A stretch of 64,000 nt of DNA from Streptomyces clavifer (lineage in GTDB: Bacteria; Actinomycetota; Actinomycetes; Streptomycetales; Streptomycetaceae). Where the stretch lies: the NCBI GenBank assembly GCA_014651175.1, contig BMWJ01000001.1:682001-746000 (forward strand), read 5' to 3'. The notes below the pieces were generated by a model. The model made no database searches. It saw only the letters and a list, made by a program, of their open reading frames with translations, and was not told the origin of the DNA. Shown here piece by piece: positions 33,645 through 43,877 of the stretch; the first letter of the stretch is position 1; each line of letters opens with the position of its first letter. Made by a program: the position numbers and the translations under genes.

Positions 33645-33869
33645 TTGAAGCGCGAGATTCACCCCCAGTACGTCGAGACGCAGGTCAGCTGCACCTGCGG
33701 TGCGTCGTTCACCACCCGGAGCACCCTTGAGGGCGGCGCGATCCGTGCCGACGTCTGCTCCGAGTGCCACCCGTTCTACACGGGCAAGCAGAAGATCCTC
33801 GACACCGGTGGCCGTGTGGCCCGCTTCGAGGCCCGCTTCGGCAAGGCCGCAGGCTCCGCCAGCAAGTAG
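33645..33869 (+). CDS. rpmE: Ribosomal protein L31 (zinc-binding form)
   Basis: 74 aa from TTG 33645, with AGGAGA seven bases upstream. Typical L31 start [19 protein letters not shown]. The zinc ligands CTCG and CSECH are both kept, so this is the C+ form used when zinc is plentiful. It is a component of the 50S subunit bridging to 30S. A terminator with six T's follows, so prfA is not simply cotranscribed. Confidence 0.97.
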   Translation: MKREIHPQYVETQVSCTCGASFTTRSTLEGGAIRADVCSECHPFYTGKQKILDTGGRVARFEARFGKAAGSASK

Positions 33870-33880
33870 CGAGCCACTGC

Positions 33881-33929
33881 GCCGGTTCCCGGCGCCCTCT
33901 TGCGGGGGCGTCGGGGCCGGCGTTTTTTC
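33881..33929 (+). terminator. Intrinsic terminator after rpmE
   Basis: Long imperfect hairpin (33881-33890 with 33914-33923, and 33894-33900 with 33905-33911) followed by TTTTTT at 33924-33929, one of the few canonical T-tracts in the window. Confidence 0.85.
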
Positions 33930-34023
33930 CGGCTGTGCGGCCGGGTGCCCACCGGGGCACGTACCGGCAGCACGTCGTCCAGCAGGCCCGCAGACGTATC
34001 ACGCACGGAACCAGGAGCCCCCG

Positions 34024-35100
34024 ATGTTCGAGGCGGTCGAGGAACTGATCGGCGAACACGCCGATCTCGAGAAGAAGCTCGCCGACCCGTCGGTCCACGC
34101 CGACCAGGCCAACGCGCGCAAGCTCAACAAGCGCTACGCGGAGCTGACCCCGATCGTCTCCACGTACCGGTCCTGGAAGCGGACCGGTGACGACATCGGC
34201 ACCGCCCGCGAATTCGCCGCGGACGACCCGGACTTCGCCGCCGAGGTCAAGGTCCTGGAGAAGCAGCGCGAGGAGATCACCGAGAAGCTCCGGCTCCTGC
34301 TGGTCCCGCGCGACCCCAGTGACGACAAGGACGTGCTCCTGGAGATCAAGGCGGGTGCGGGCGGCGACGAGTCCGCCCTGTTCGCCGGTGACCTGCTGCG
34401 CATGTACCTGCGCTACGCCGAGCGCGTCGGCTGGAAGACCGAGATCATCGACTCCACCGAGTCCGAGCTCGGCGGCTACAAGGACGTCCAGGTCGCCGTG
34501 AAGACCAAGGGCGGCAACGGCGCCACCGAGCCGGGCCAGGGCGTCTGGGCGCGGATGAAGTACGAGGGCGGCGTGCACCGTGTGCAGCGCGTGCCCTCCA
34601 CCGAGTCCCAGGGCCGCATCCACACCTCCGCCGCCGGCGTGCTCGTCACGCCCGAGGCGGAGGAGGTCGAAGTCGAGATCCACGCCAACGACCTGCGCAT
34701 CGACGTGTACCGCTCCTCGGGACCCGGCGGCCAGTCCGTCAACACCACCGACTCCGCCGTGCGCATCACGCACCTGCCGACCGGCGTCGTCGCCTCCTGC
34801 CAGAACGAGAAGAGCCAGCTCCAGAACAAGGAGCAGGCCATGCGCATCCTGCGGTCCCGGCTGCTGGCAGCCGCCCAGGAGGCCGCCGAGCAGGAAGCCT
34901 CCGACGTCCGCCGCAGCCAGGTCCGCACCGTCGACCGTTCCGAGAAGATCCGCACGTACAACTTCCCGGAAAACCGGATCTCGGACCACCGCGTCGGCTT
35001 CAAGGCGTACAACTTGGACCAGGTGCTCGACGGCGACCTCGACGCCGTCATCCAGGCCTGCGTGGACGCCGACTCCGCCGCCAAGCTCGCCGCCGCGTAA
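34024..35100 (+). CDS. prfA: Peptide chain release factor 1
   Basis: 358 aa. Catalytic GGQ loop in [20 protein letters not shown]; codon-recognition PxT motif as PST in [31 protein letters not shown]. It releases nascent chains at UAA/UAG. ATG 34024 follows AGGAGCCCCC. The next gene, prmC, encodes the methyltransferase of its GGQ glutamine, and the pair is conserved in this order. Confidence 0.98.
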   Translation: MFEAVEELIGEHADLEKKLADPSVHADQANARKLNKRYAELTPIVSTYRSWKRTGDDIGTAREFAADDPDFAAEVKVLEKQREEITEKLRLLLVPRDPSDDKDVLLEIKAGAGGDESALFAGDLLRMYLRYAERVGWKTEIIDSTESELGGYKDVQVAVKTKGGNGATEPGQGVWARMKYEGGVHRVQRVPSTESQGRIHTSAAGVLVTPEAEEVEVEIHANDLRIDVYRSSGPGGQSVNTTDSAVRITHLPTGVVASCQNEKSQLQNKEQAMRILRSRLLAAAQEAAEQEASDVRRSQVRTVDRSEKIRTYNFPENRISDHRVGFKAYNLDQVLDGDLDAVIQACVDADSAAKLAAA

Positions 35101-35149
35101 GCCGCCACGATCCGCCCCGCCCCGCTCGTAACCTGTACGGAGAACCGCG

Positions 35150-35995
35150 ATGAACCTGCTGCTCGCCGAGGTGGCCCAGGCCACCCAGCGGCTGGCCGAC
35201 GCCGGTGTCCCCTCACCGCGATTCGACGCCGAGGAACTCGCCGCGTTCGTGCACGGCGTCAAGCGGGGCGAACTGCACCACGTGCCGGACGCCGACTTCG
35301 ACGCCCGCTACTGGGAGACGATCGCCCGGCGTGAGGCCCGCGAGCCGCTCCAGCACATCACCGGACGCGCCTTCTTCCGCTACCTGGAGCTCCAGGTCGG
35401 CCCCGGCGTCTTCGTGCCCCGCCCGGAGACCGAGTCGGTCGTCGGCTGGGCGATAGACGCCGTCCGCGCGATGGACGTCGTCGAACCACTGATCGTCGAC
35501 CTCTGCACCGGGTCCGGCGCCATCGCCCTCGCCATGGCCCAGGAGGTGCCGCGCTCGCGCGTGCACGGCGTGGAGCTGTCCGAGGACGCCCTGCGGTGGA
35601 CCCGGAAGAACGCCGAGGGCTCCAGGGTCAACGTCCACCGGGGAGACGCGCTGAGCGCCCTTCCCGAGCTCGACGGCCAGGTCGACCTGGTGATCTCCAA
35701 CCCGCCGTACATCCCGCTCACCGAGTGGGAGTACGTCGCACCCGAGGCCCGCGACCACGACCCGCAGATGGCGCTGTTCTCGGGCGAGGACGGCCTCGAC
35801 ACGATCCGGGGCATCGAACGCACCGCGCACCGCCTGTTGCGGCCCGGCGGGCTCGTCGTCATCGAGCACGCCGACACCCAGGGCGGGCAGGTGCCGTGGA
35901 TCTTCACCGAGGAGCGGGGCTGGGCCGACGCGGCCGACCACCCCGACCTGAACAACCGGCCCCGGTTCGCGACGGCCCGCAAGGCCATGCCGTGA
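35150..35995 (+). CDS. prmC: Release factor glutamine methyltransferase
   Basis: 281 aa. SAM-binding VDLCTGSGAIALAMAQ and the N6-methyltransferase motif VISNPPYIP; an N-terminal helical domain (~1-80) that docks the release factor. It methylates the GGQ glutamine of RF1/RF2. It directly follows prfA by 49 bp, probably one operon with tsaC and the phosphatase-like gene. Confidence 0.97.
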   Translation: MNLLLAEVAQATQRLADAGVPSPRFDAEELAAFVHGVKRGELHHVPDADFDARYWETIARREAREPLQHITGRAFFRYLELQVGPGVFVPRPETESVVGWAIDAVRAMDVVEPLIVDLCTGSGAIALAMAQEVPRSRVHGVELSEDALRWTRKNAEGSRVNVHRGDALSALPELDGQVDLVISNPPYIPLTEWEYVAPEARDHDPQMALFSGEDGLDTIRGIERTAHRLLRPGGLVVIEHADTQGGQVPWIFTEERGWADAADHPDLNNRPRFATARKAMP

Positions 35996-36062
35996 CCACC
36001 GGGACACCGGAACCGCACGACCCCCGCCCGTCATACCCGTACATGTCCCAGGAGGCCGGCTG

Positions 36063-36710
36063 ATGGCACGGCGATACGACTGCAACGACGCGACCGACCG
36101 TACGACCGGCCTGCGTGAAGCCGCGTCCGCCGTCCGCCGCGGCGAACTGGTCGTGCTGCCCACCGACACCGTGTACGGGATCGGTGCGGACGCCTTCAGC
36201 ACCGAGGGCGTCACCGATCTGCTCGACGCCAAGGGCCGCGGCCGGAACATGCCGACCCCCGTCCTCATCGGCTCCCCGAACACCCTGCACGGCCTGGTCA
36301 CCGACTTCTCGGAGCAGGCCTGGGAGCTCGTCGACGCCTTCTGGCCGGGCGCCCTCACGCTCGTCGCCAAGCACCAGCCCTCGCTGCAGTGGGACCTCGG
36401 CGACACCCGGGGCACCGTCGCCATCCGCATGCCCCTGCACCCGGTCGCCATCGAGCTCCTCACGGAGGTCGGCCCGATGGCCGTCTCCAGTGCCAACCTC
36501 TCGGGACACCCCTCACCCGAGGACTGCGACGCCGCCCAGGAGATGCTCGGCGACTCGGTCTCCGTCTACCTCGACGGCGGACCGACCCCGGGTATCGTCC
36601 CGTCCTCCATCGTCGACGTCACCGGCACGGTCCCGGTGCTGCTGCGGGCCGGCGCCCTCTCGGTCGAGGACCTCCGCAAGGTGGTACCCGACCTCGAGGT
36701 GGCCAATTGA
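36063..36710 (+). CDS. tsaC: L-threonylcarbamoyladenylate synthase (Sua5/YrdC family)
   Basis: 215 aa, single YrdC domain without the Sua5 C-terminal extension. Family landmarks: GELVVLPTDTVYGIGADAFS, KGRGRNMPTPVLIGSP, FWPGALTLVAKHQPSL, VAIRMPLHPVAIELL, PMAVSSANLSGHPSPEDC. It makes the intermediate for t6A37 on ANN-decoding tRNAs from threonine, bicarbonate and ATP. Stop and next start overlap (TTGA at 36707-36710). Confidence 0.95.
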   Translation: MARRYDCNDATDRTTGLREAASAVRRGELVVLPTDTVYGIGADAFSTEGVTDLLDAKGRGRNMPTPVLIGSPNTLHGLVTDFSEQAWELVDAFWPGALTLVAKHQPSLQWDLGDTRGTVAIRMPLHPVAIELLTEVGPMAVSSANLSGHPSPEDCDAAQEMLGDSVSVYLDGGPTPGIVPSSIVDVTGTVPVLLRAGALSVEDLRKVVPDLEVAN

Positions 36711-37348
36711 CCGCCCCTGAGGGGCGTGGCATAGCGGGGCAGCACGACACTTTCCGCATCCTCCACGTCAGCACCGGCAACGTCTGCCGCTCGCCCATCA
36801 CCGAGCGGCTGACCCGCCATGCCCTGGTGGACCGCCTCGGCGACCCGCTCAGCCGCGGCGTGATCGTGGAGAGCGCGGGCACCTGGGGGCACGAGGGCGC
36901 ACCCATGGAGGCCAACGCGGAGGTCGTCCTCGCGGACTTCGGCGCCGACGCCACCGGCTTCGTCGGCCGGGAACTGCTCGACGAGCACGTCATCCGTGCG
37001 GACCTGGTCCTCACCGCCACCCGGGACCACCGCGCCCAGGTGATCTCGATGGGCCACTCGGCGGGACTGCGGACCTTCACGCTGAAGGAGTTCACCCGGC
37101 TCGTCCGGGCGATCGACCCCGCCACGCTGCCCGACGCCCGTGAGGAGGGCGTCGTCGAACGCGCCCGCACACTGGTGCGCGCCGCGGCGGCCCTGCGGGG
37201 CTGGCTGCTGGCTCCCACCGCCGAGGCGGACGAGGTCTACGACCCGTACGGCGCCCCGATCACCTTCTTCCGCTCCATCGGCGACGAGATCAACCAGGCA
37301 CTCGACCCGGTCGTCACGGCGCTGACGGGCGTACGCGACCCGCACTGA
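36707..37348 (+). CDS. Low-molecular-weight tyrosine phosphatase homologue with Ser replacing the catalytic Cys
   Basis: 213 aa from TTG 36707, overlapping the tsaC stop. The LMW-PTP loop normally reads V-C-x-G-N-I-C-R-S-P; here it is ILHVSTGNVCRSPITERL, so the nucleophilic first Cys is Ser while the second Cys, Arg and downstream residues remain. The C-terminal acid motif is altered too: DEVYDPYG is present (DP pair). Length exceeds the usual ~155 aa through an N-terminal extension and a C-terminal helix. Likely a binding-only pseudophosphatase or an enzyme of changed chemistry. Cotranscription with tsaC is certain from the overlap. Confidence 0.85.
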   Translation: MTAPEGRGIAGQHDTFRILHVSTGNVCRSPITERLTRHALVDRLGDPLSRGVIVESAGTWGHEGAPMEANAEVVLADFGADATGFVGRELLDEHVIRADLVLTATRDHRAQVISMGHSAGLRTFTLKEFTRLVRAIDPATLPDAREEGVVERARTLVRAAAALRGWLLAPTAEADEVYDPYGAPITFFRSIGDEINQALDPVVTALTGVRDPH

Positions 37349-37482
37349 CACCGTCCGCACCGGCCGGCCCCGTGCGCCGACCGGCGTACGGGGCCGCACG
37401 GCAGCGGGCAGGGCGCGCGGTGCGGGCCTACATTGGTGCTGACACCAGCGCACGCACCCCTCCCCAGGCCCGGAGCCGTCAG

Positions 37483-38763
<1,281 letters not shown>

Positions 38764-38859
38764 GCGAAGGGTGTGCAACCATCACCCGTACCTTTGTGTC
38801 CTTGCTCATGAGACTAGGGTGTGGGGCTGAGATGGCCGGCGAATTCTGTGGGGCAGCCC

Positions 38860-40233
38860 GTGCGTGATTACCTGCTGACGCTCTGTGTCACGGCAGCGGT
38901 TACCTATCTGCTGACCGGACCGGTGCGGAAGTTCGCCATCGCGATCGGGGCGATGCCCGCGATCCGTGCGCGTGACGTACACCGAGAACCGACACCGCGG
39001 CTCGGTGGCATCGCCATGTTCGGCGGACTGTGCGCGGGGCTGATCGTCGCGGACCACCTGTTCAACCTGAACGGGGTCTTCGAGCTCTCCAACGAACCAC
39101 GGGCCCTGCTCTCCGGCGCGGCCCTGATCTGGCTGATCGGCGTCCTGGACGACAAGTTCGAGCTGGACGCCCTGATCAAGCTCGGCGGCCAGATGATCGC
39201 CGCCGCCGTCATGGTCATCCAGGGTCTGACGATCCTGTGGCTGCCCATCCCCGGCGTCGGCACCGTCGCCCTCACCCAGTGGCAGGGCACGCTGCTGACG
39301 GTGGCGCTGGTCGTGATCACGATCAACGCGGTCAACTTCGTGGACGGCCTGGACGGTCTCGCGTCCGGCATGGTCTGCATCGCCTCCGCGGCGTTCTTCC
39401 TGTACGCCTACCGGCTCTGGTACGGGTACGGCATCGAGGCCGCGGCCCCCGCGACGCTCTTCGCGGCGATCCTGATGGGCATGTGCCTCGGCTTCCTGCC
39501 GCACAACATGCACCCCGCCCGGATCTTCATGGGCGACTCCGGGTCGATGCTGATCGGCCTGGTGCTGGCCGCGGGCGCGATCTCCGTCACCGGGCAGGTC
39601 GACCCGGACCTGATGAAGATCTTCGAGGGCGGCGAGCGCGAGGCCGCCCACGCGATGCTGCCGGTCTTCATCCCGCTGCTGCTGCCGCTCACGATCATCG
39701 CGATCCCGGCGGCCGACCTGGTGCTCGCGATCGTGCGGCGCACCTGGAACGGCCAGTCGCCGTTCGCGGCCGACCGCGGGCACCTGCACCACCGGCTGCT
39801 GGAGATCGGGCACTCGCACAGCAGGTCCGTGCTGATCATGTACTTCTGGTCCGCGCTGATCGCGTTCGGCGCCGTGGGCTACTCCGTGCACTCGGCGTCG
39901 CTGTGGATCGTCCTGGTGATCGTGGGGCTCAGCGCCGTCGGCCTGATCCTGCTGCTGATGCCGCGGTTCACCCCGCGCGCCCCGCGGTGGGCCGAGGCGT
40001 TCGTGCCGCCGCGCTACCGGCGCCGGCGCCGGATGGGGGAGCCTGCAGGCGGGGAGGCCCTCCAGGAGCCCTCACAGGCCCAACAGGAGCCTCGTGAGGG
40101 GCAGATGAGGGATGAGGCGGACGACGGCGTGCGCGCCCCGGTGGCCGTGGGAGTCTCCGGCGCCAACGGGGCCACCGCGATCGGAGCGAGCGTGCACCAC
40201 CCGGACCGCCGGAAGGCGGGTTCTCCACGCTGA
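38860..40233 (+). CDS. WecA/MraY-family UDP-sugar:undecaprenyl-phosphate phosphotransferase
   Basis: 457 aa from GTG 38860 (MRDYLLTLCVTAAVTYLLTG). About 11 hydrophobic helices. Conserved cytoplasmic loops: RDVHREPTPRLGGIAMF, GVLDDKFELD, NFVDGLDGLASG, HPARIFMGDSGSMLIG, and DRGHLHHRLLEIGHS (the WecA-type HxHH loop). It links N-acetylhexosamine phosphate to undecaprenyl phosphate, the first step of cell-wall glycopolymer synthesis. The ~70-residue C-terminal tail (GEPAGGEALQEPSQAQQEPR) is polar and probably disordered. It precedes the ATP synthase operon, as in other Streptomyces. Confidence 0.92.
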   Translation: MRDYLLTLCVTAAVTYLLTGPVRKFAIAIGAMPAIRARDVHREPTPRLGGIAMFGGLCAGLIVADHLFNLNGVFELSNEPRALLSGAALIWLIGVLDDKFELDALIKLGGQMIAAAVMVIQGLTILWLPIPGVGTVALTQWQGTLLTVALVVITINAVNFVDGLDGLASGMVCIASAAFFLYAYRLWYGYGIEAAAPATLFAAILMGMCLGFLPHNMHPARIFMGDSGSMLIGLVLAAGAISVTGQVDPDLMKIFEGGEREAAHAMLPVFIPLLLPLTIIAIPAADLVLAIVRRTWNGQSPFAADRGHLHHRLLEIGHSHSRSVLIMYFWSALIAFGAVGYSVHSASLWIVLVIVGLSAVGLILLLMPRFTPRAPRWAEAFVPPRYRRRRRMGEPAGGEALQEPSQAQQEPREGQMRDEADDGVRAPVAVGVSGANGATAIGASVHHPDRRKAGSPR

Positions 40234-40353
40234 CGGAGGGCTCTCGTGGCACGCCTGCGCGGCCCCGCGCAGGGGGGTCATACAGCACGTCGCGTGCACA
40301 CTGCTCGTAGACGCGCGGAGATTAGGCCGCACGTGTGACGGCTGCCACACTTT

Positions 40354-40390
40354 TTGAGTAAAGACCTCATCAAATAGTTTGTGATAGCGT
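40354..40390 (+). promoter_or_regulatory. AT-rich promoter region of the ATP synthase operon
   Basis: In the 285-bp gap before atpI a markedly AT-rich patch holds TTGAGT (40354-40359) and TAGTTT (40375-40380) at 15-bp spacing, and a second -10-like TAGCGT at 40385-40390. Either could drive atpI and the operon. The assignment is by consensus only. Confidence 0.45.
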
Positions 40391-40518
40391 TCACGAGAGT
40401 CAGCTGAGAGCTCGGTATTCCGTAGCGTCATGGACGTGCACCGGTGCGCATCGCGCCTCCGGATACGCTCATCAGTGATCACCCCAAGTCTTTTTGCCCC
40501 CTTGCTGGAGAAGCATTC

Positions 40519-40950
40519 ATGCAGTCGAACGACGCCCGAATCCTCCGAGGCGCCGCGATTCCCACAGCATGCGCCGGTCTGATCGGTGTTGTGGTGGGCG
40601 CGGTCACGGTGGGATCCGCCGGCGCCATCGGCGCGGTCATCGGTACCGTCCTGGTCCTGGCGTTCTTCGCCGCGGGCCTGTACGGGATGAGCGCGGTGGG
40701 ACGGCGGATGCCCGAGCTGTTCCTCGGCGCGGGCCTCCTCGTGTACACCACGCAGATCCTGGTGCTGCTGCTTCTCCTGCGGGTCTTCCGGGATGTGACG
40801 TTCATGGACGGCCGGGTGTTCGGCATCACGATGCTCGGCTGCGTGCTCGTGTGGGTCGCCGGTCAAGCCAGGTCGAACATGCGGGTCAAGACCCCCTATG
40901 TCGTGCCCGATTCCGACAAGTCCTCGACCGGAACGGAGCATCGTTCGTGA
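40519..40950 (+). CDS. atpI: ATP synthase protein I
   Basis: 143 aa, four hydrophobic helices (AIPTACAGLIGVVVGAVTVG; AIGAVIGTVLVLAFFAAGLY; LFLGAGLLVYTTQILVLLLL; VFGITMLGCVLVWVAGQA). Small membrane protein at the head of the atp operon; in other bacteria AtpI helps assemble the c-ring and import Mg. ATG 40519 after TGGAGAAG. A 268-bp gap follows before atpB, with a TATCGT box at 41010-41015 that might be a second promoter. Confidence 0.9.
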   Translation: MQSNDARILRGAAIPTACAGLIGVVVGAVTVGSAGAIGAVIGTVLVLAFFAAGLYGMSAVGRRMPELFLGAGLLVYTTQILVLLLLLRVFRDVTFMDGRVFGITMLGCVLVWVAGQARSNMRVKTPYVVPDSDKSSTGTEHRS

Positions 40951-41218
40951 TGTCCGGCTGCCCGCCCGTCCTCGGTAGGGGTCGGATAAGGGCCCGGTCC
41001 GAGGGCTGCTATCGTCCGACTTCGAGAGCGCGTCGTGTGAAGCAGCGGATGCTGTGCGGGACAGCACCGCGTATTCACCACCTTTCTTCGGACGGCCCTG
41101 GCGTTGCGCCGGCCGTGCCGTCCTCCCGCGATATCCAGTCCAGTGCCGCTACGTGGCCGCGTGCCACGCCGACACATCGAGGAAGCCGTACCTATGCGTC
41201 ATATCGAAGGAGCTCGCG

Positions 41219-42028
41219 GTGAGTGCTGACCAGTTGCTCGCCTTCGAGACCGATTGCCACCTTTTCAAGGGGTGCGGCTTCCCGGCTCCCAGCGTGTGGT
41301 CGTTCATCTTCGAACCCATCGCCACAGTCGGACCGGTCGAGATCAACAAGCCGATGCTGCTCGCCGTCATCGGCAGCATTGTCATCATGGGTTTCTTCTG
41401 GGCCGCCTTCGCCAAGCCGAAGGTGGTGCCGGGCAAGCTGCAGATGGTCGCGGAGACCCTCTACGACTTCGTGCACCGCGGTGTCGCCCGCGAGATCATG
41501 GGCAAGAAGGGGGAGCCGTTCGTCCCCCTGCTGGTCTCCCTCTTCTTCTTCGTCTGGATGCTCAACCTCTGGGCCGTGATCCCGCTGGCGCAGTTCCCGG
41601 CGAGCTCGATCATCGCCTACCCGGTCGGCCTGGCCCTGATCGTCTGGGTCACGTACATGACGGTGACCTTCAGGACGAATGGTTTCGTCGGTGGTATCCG
41701 GAACCTCTGCGTGCCCAGTGGCCTGCCGAAGCCGATCTACGCCATCCTGACGCCGATCGAGTTCATCTCGAACATCTTCGTACGGCCCTTCACGCTCGCC
41801 GTCCGACTCTTCGCCAACATGTTCGCCGGTCACATCCTGATCCTCATCTTCACGATCGCGACCTGGTACATGCTCGGCACCGTGCTCGGCACGGTCTACG
41901 CCTCCGCATCGTTCGTCCTGACGCTGGTCCTGACGGTCTTCGAGCTGTTCATCCAGGCGCTCCAGGCGTACGTCTTCACCGTGCTGACCGCCACGTACCT
42001 CTCCCAGGCGCTCGAAGAAGCGCACTGA
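41219..42028 (+). CDS. atpB: ATP synthase Fo subunit a
   Basis: 269 aa from GTG 41219 with AAGGAG seven bases upstream. Five to six membrane helices. The essential proton-path Arg lies in FTLAVRLFANMFAGHILILI. It starts MSADQLLAFETDCHLFKGCG. With the c-ring it forms the proton half-channels. Confidence 0.97.
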   Translation: MSADQLLAFETDCHLFKGCGFPAPSVWSFIFEPIATVGPVEINKPMLLAVIGSIVIMGFFWAAFAKPKVVPGKLQMVAETLYDFVHRGVAREIMGKKGEPFVPLLVSLFFFVWMLNLWAVIPLAQFPASSIIAYPVGLALIVWVTYMTVTFRTNGFVGGIRNLCVPSGLPKPIYAILTPIEFISNIFVRPFTLAVRLFANMFAGHILILIFTIATWYMLGTVLGTVYASASFVLTLVLTVFELFIQALQAYVFTVLTATYLSQALEEAH

Positions 42029-42094
42029 GAGCCCGAAGCCCTCTTTCCGCCCCACCCCAAGACGCCCGGTGGACACACCTCCACCGGCCCATGA

Positions 42095-42343
<249 letters not shown>

Positions 42344-42383
42344 TCGTTTGCGGCTGTAGCCCGATTCGACGGAAAGGTCCACC

Positions 42384-42920
42384 ATGATGTACCTGGCAGC
42401 CGAGGAAGCGCAGAACCCTCTGCTCCCGGTGTGGCCCGAGATCGTCATCGGCCTGATCTGCTTCTCCATCGTCTTCTTCGTCTTCGCGAAGAAGCTCCTC
42501 CCGAACATCAACCAGGTTCTGGAAGAGCGTCGCGAGGCCATCGAAGGCGGTATCGAGAAGGCCGATGCGGCCCAGGCCGAGGCCCAGAGCGTTCTTGAGC
42601 AGTACAAGGCTCAGCTCGCCGAGGCCCGGCACGAGGCCGCACGTCTGCGCCAGGAGGCGCAGGAGCAGGGTGCTGTCATCATCCAGGAGATGAGGGCGGA
42701 AGGTCAGCGGCAGCGCGAGGAGATCATCGCCGCAGGCCACACCCAGATCGAGGCCGACCGCAAGGCCGCGGCGTCCGCACTGCGTCAGGACGTGGGCTCA
42801 CTCGCCACCGTCCTGGCCGGCAAGCTGGTCGGCGAGTCCCTCGAGGACCACGCCCGCCAGAGCGGCACCGTCGACCGTTTCCTCGGCGAGCTCGAGGCGA
42901 AGGCCGAGGCCGTCCGATGA
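42384..42920 (+). CDS. atpF: ATP synthase Fo subunit b
   Basis: 178 aa. One N-terminal membrane helix (WPEIVIGLICFSIVFFVFAK) followed by a long charged coiled coil (EERREAIEGGIEKADAAQAE...). It is the peripheral stalk. ATG ATG at 42384/42387 leaves the exact start open by one codon. Stop overlaps the atpH start (ATGA at 42917-42920). Confidence 0.97.
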   Translation: MMYLAAEEAQNPLLPVWPEIVIGLICFSIVFFVFAKKLLPNINQVLEERREAIEGGIEKADAAQAEAQSVLEQYKAQLAEARHEAARLRQEAQEQGAVIIQEMRAEGQRQREEIIAAGHTQIEADRKAAASALRQDVGSLATVLAGKLVGESLEDHARQSGTVDRFLGELEAKAEAVR

Positions 42921-43732
42921 ACAGCGCGAGCCGCGAGGCACTGGCTGCCGCACGTGAGCGTCTCGACGCGCTGACCGACAACACGTCGGTCGACGCGGCG
43001 AAGCTCGCCGAGGAGCTCGCCTCCGTCACGTCGCTGCTCCACCGCGAGGTCTCACTGCGACGGGTCCTCACCGACCCCGCGCGCAGTGGCGAGTCCAAGG
43101 CCGAGCTGGCCGGGCGACTGCTGGGCGGACAGGTGGGCGGCGAAGCCGTGGACCTGGTCTCCGGCATGGTCCGTTCCCGCTGGTCGTACTCGCGTGACCT
43201 GGTCGACTCGGTCGAGGAGCTGGCGGACACCGCCGACCTCACCGCGGCGCAGCGCGGCGGCGCGCTCGACGACGTCGAGGACGAGCTGTTCCGGTTCGGC
43301 CGGATCGTGGGTTCCGCCAAGGAACTGCGCTCCGCGCTCACCGAGCGGGCGGCCACCCCCGCCGCCAAGGGCGAGCTGCTTCGCAGTCTGCTCGGCGGCA
43401 AGGCACAGCCCGTCACCGAGCGGCTCATCGTGCGCCTGGTCACCCAGCCCCGAGGACGTAGCCTGGAGTCGGGACTCGAGTCCCTGTCCAAGCTCGCCGC
43501 GGAGCGCCGGGACCGGACGGTCGCCGTCGTCACCTCGGCGGTGCCGCTGTCCGACCGGCAGAAGCAGCGCCTCGGCGCAGCTCTGGCGAAGATCTACGGC
43601 CGGCAGATGCACCTGAACCTCGACGTGGACCCCGCGGTCCTCGGCGGGATCTCGGTGCGCGTCGGTGACGAGGTCATCAACGGCACGATCGCGGACCGTC
43701 TCGACGAGGCGACCCGGCGCATGGCCGGCTGA
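42917..43732 (+). CDS. atpH: ATP synthase F1 subunit delta (actinobacterial long form)
   Basis: 271 aa, about 90 residues longer than the enterobacterial delta, as usual in actinobacteria. N-terminal helical bundle (MNSASREALAAARERLDALT), conserved C-terminal AVVTSAVPLSDRQKQRLGAA and VDPAVLGGISVRVGDEVING. It joins the stalk to F1. Translationally coupled to atpF. A 145-bp gap with a hairpin follows. Confidence 0.96.
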   Translation: MNSASREALAAARERLDALTDNTSVDAAKLAEELASVTSLLHREVSLRRVLTDPARSGESKAELAGRLLGGQVGGEAVDLVSGMVRSRWSYSRDLVDSVEELADTADLTAAQRGGALDDVEDELFRFGRIVGSAKELRSALTERAATPAAKGELLRSLLGGKAQPVTERLIVRLVTQPRGRSLESGLESLSKLAAERRDRTVAVVTSAVPLSDRQKQRLGAALAKIYGRQMHLNLDVDPAVLGGISVRVGDEVINGTIADRLDEATRRMAG

Positions 43733-43814
43733 CAGCGTCCGACGCAGCACCCGCACCAACTGAACGAGCAAGTACTGCGGCCCGGTTGGGCCGTGCAGAA
43801 ATTGCAGAAGATTC

Positions 43815-43831
43815 CTGGGGGTCGCCCCCAG
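43815..43831. repeat. Short CTGGGGG/CCCCCAG hairpin element between atpH and atpA
   Basis: CTGGGGG (43815-43821) and CCCCCAG (43825-43831) pair around TCG, followed by ACCCCCTT. I recall this type of sequence as a common dispersed intergenic palindrome in Streptomyces, so it may be a repeat or mRNA-stability element rather than a terminator in mid-operon. Confidence 0.5.
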
Positions 43832-43877
43832 ACCCCCTTAGAAACTTCGGGCCCAACAAGGAGAGCAGGGAACCCAG

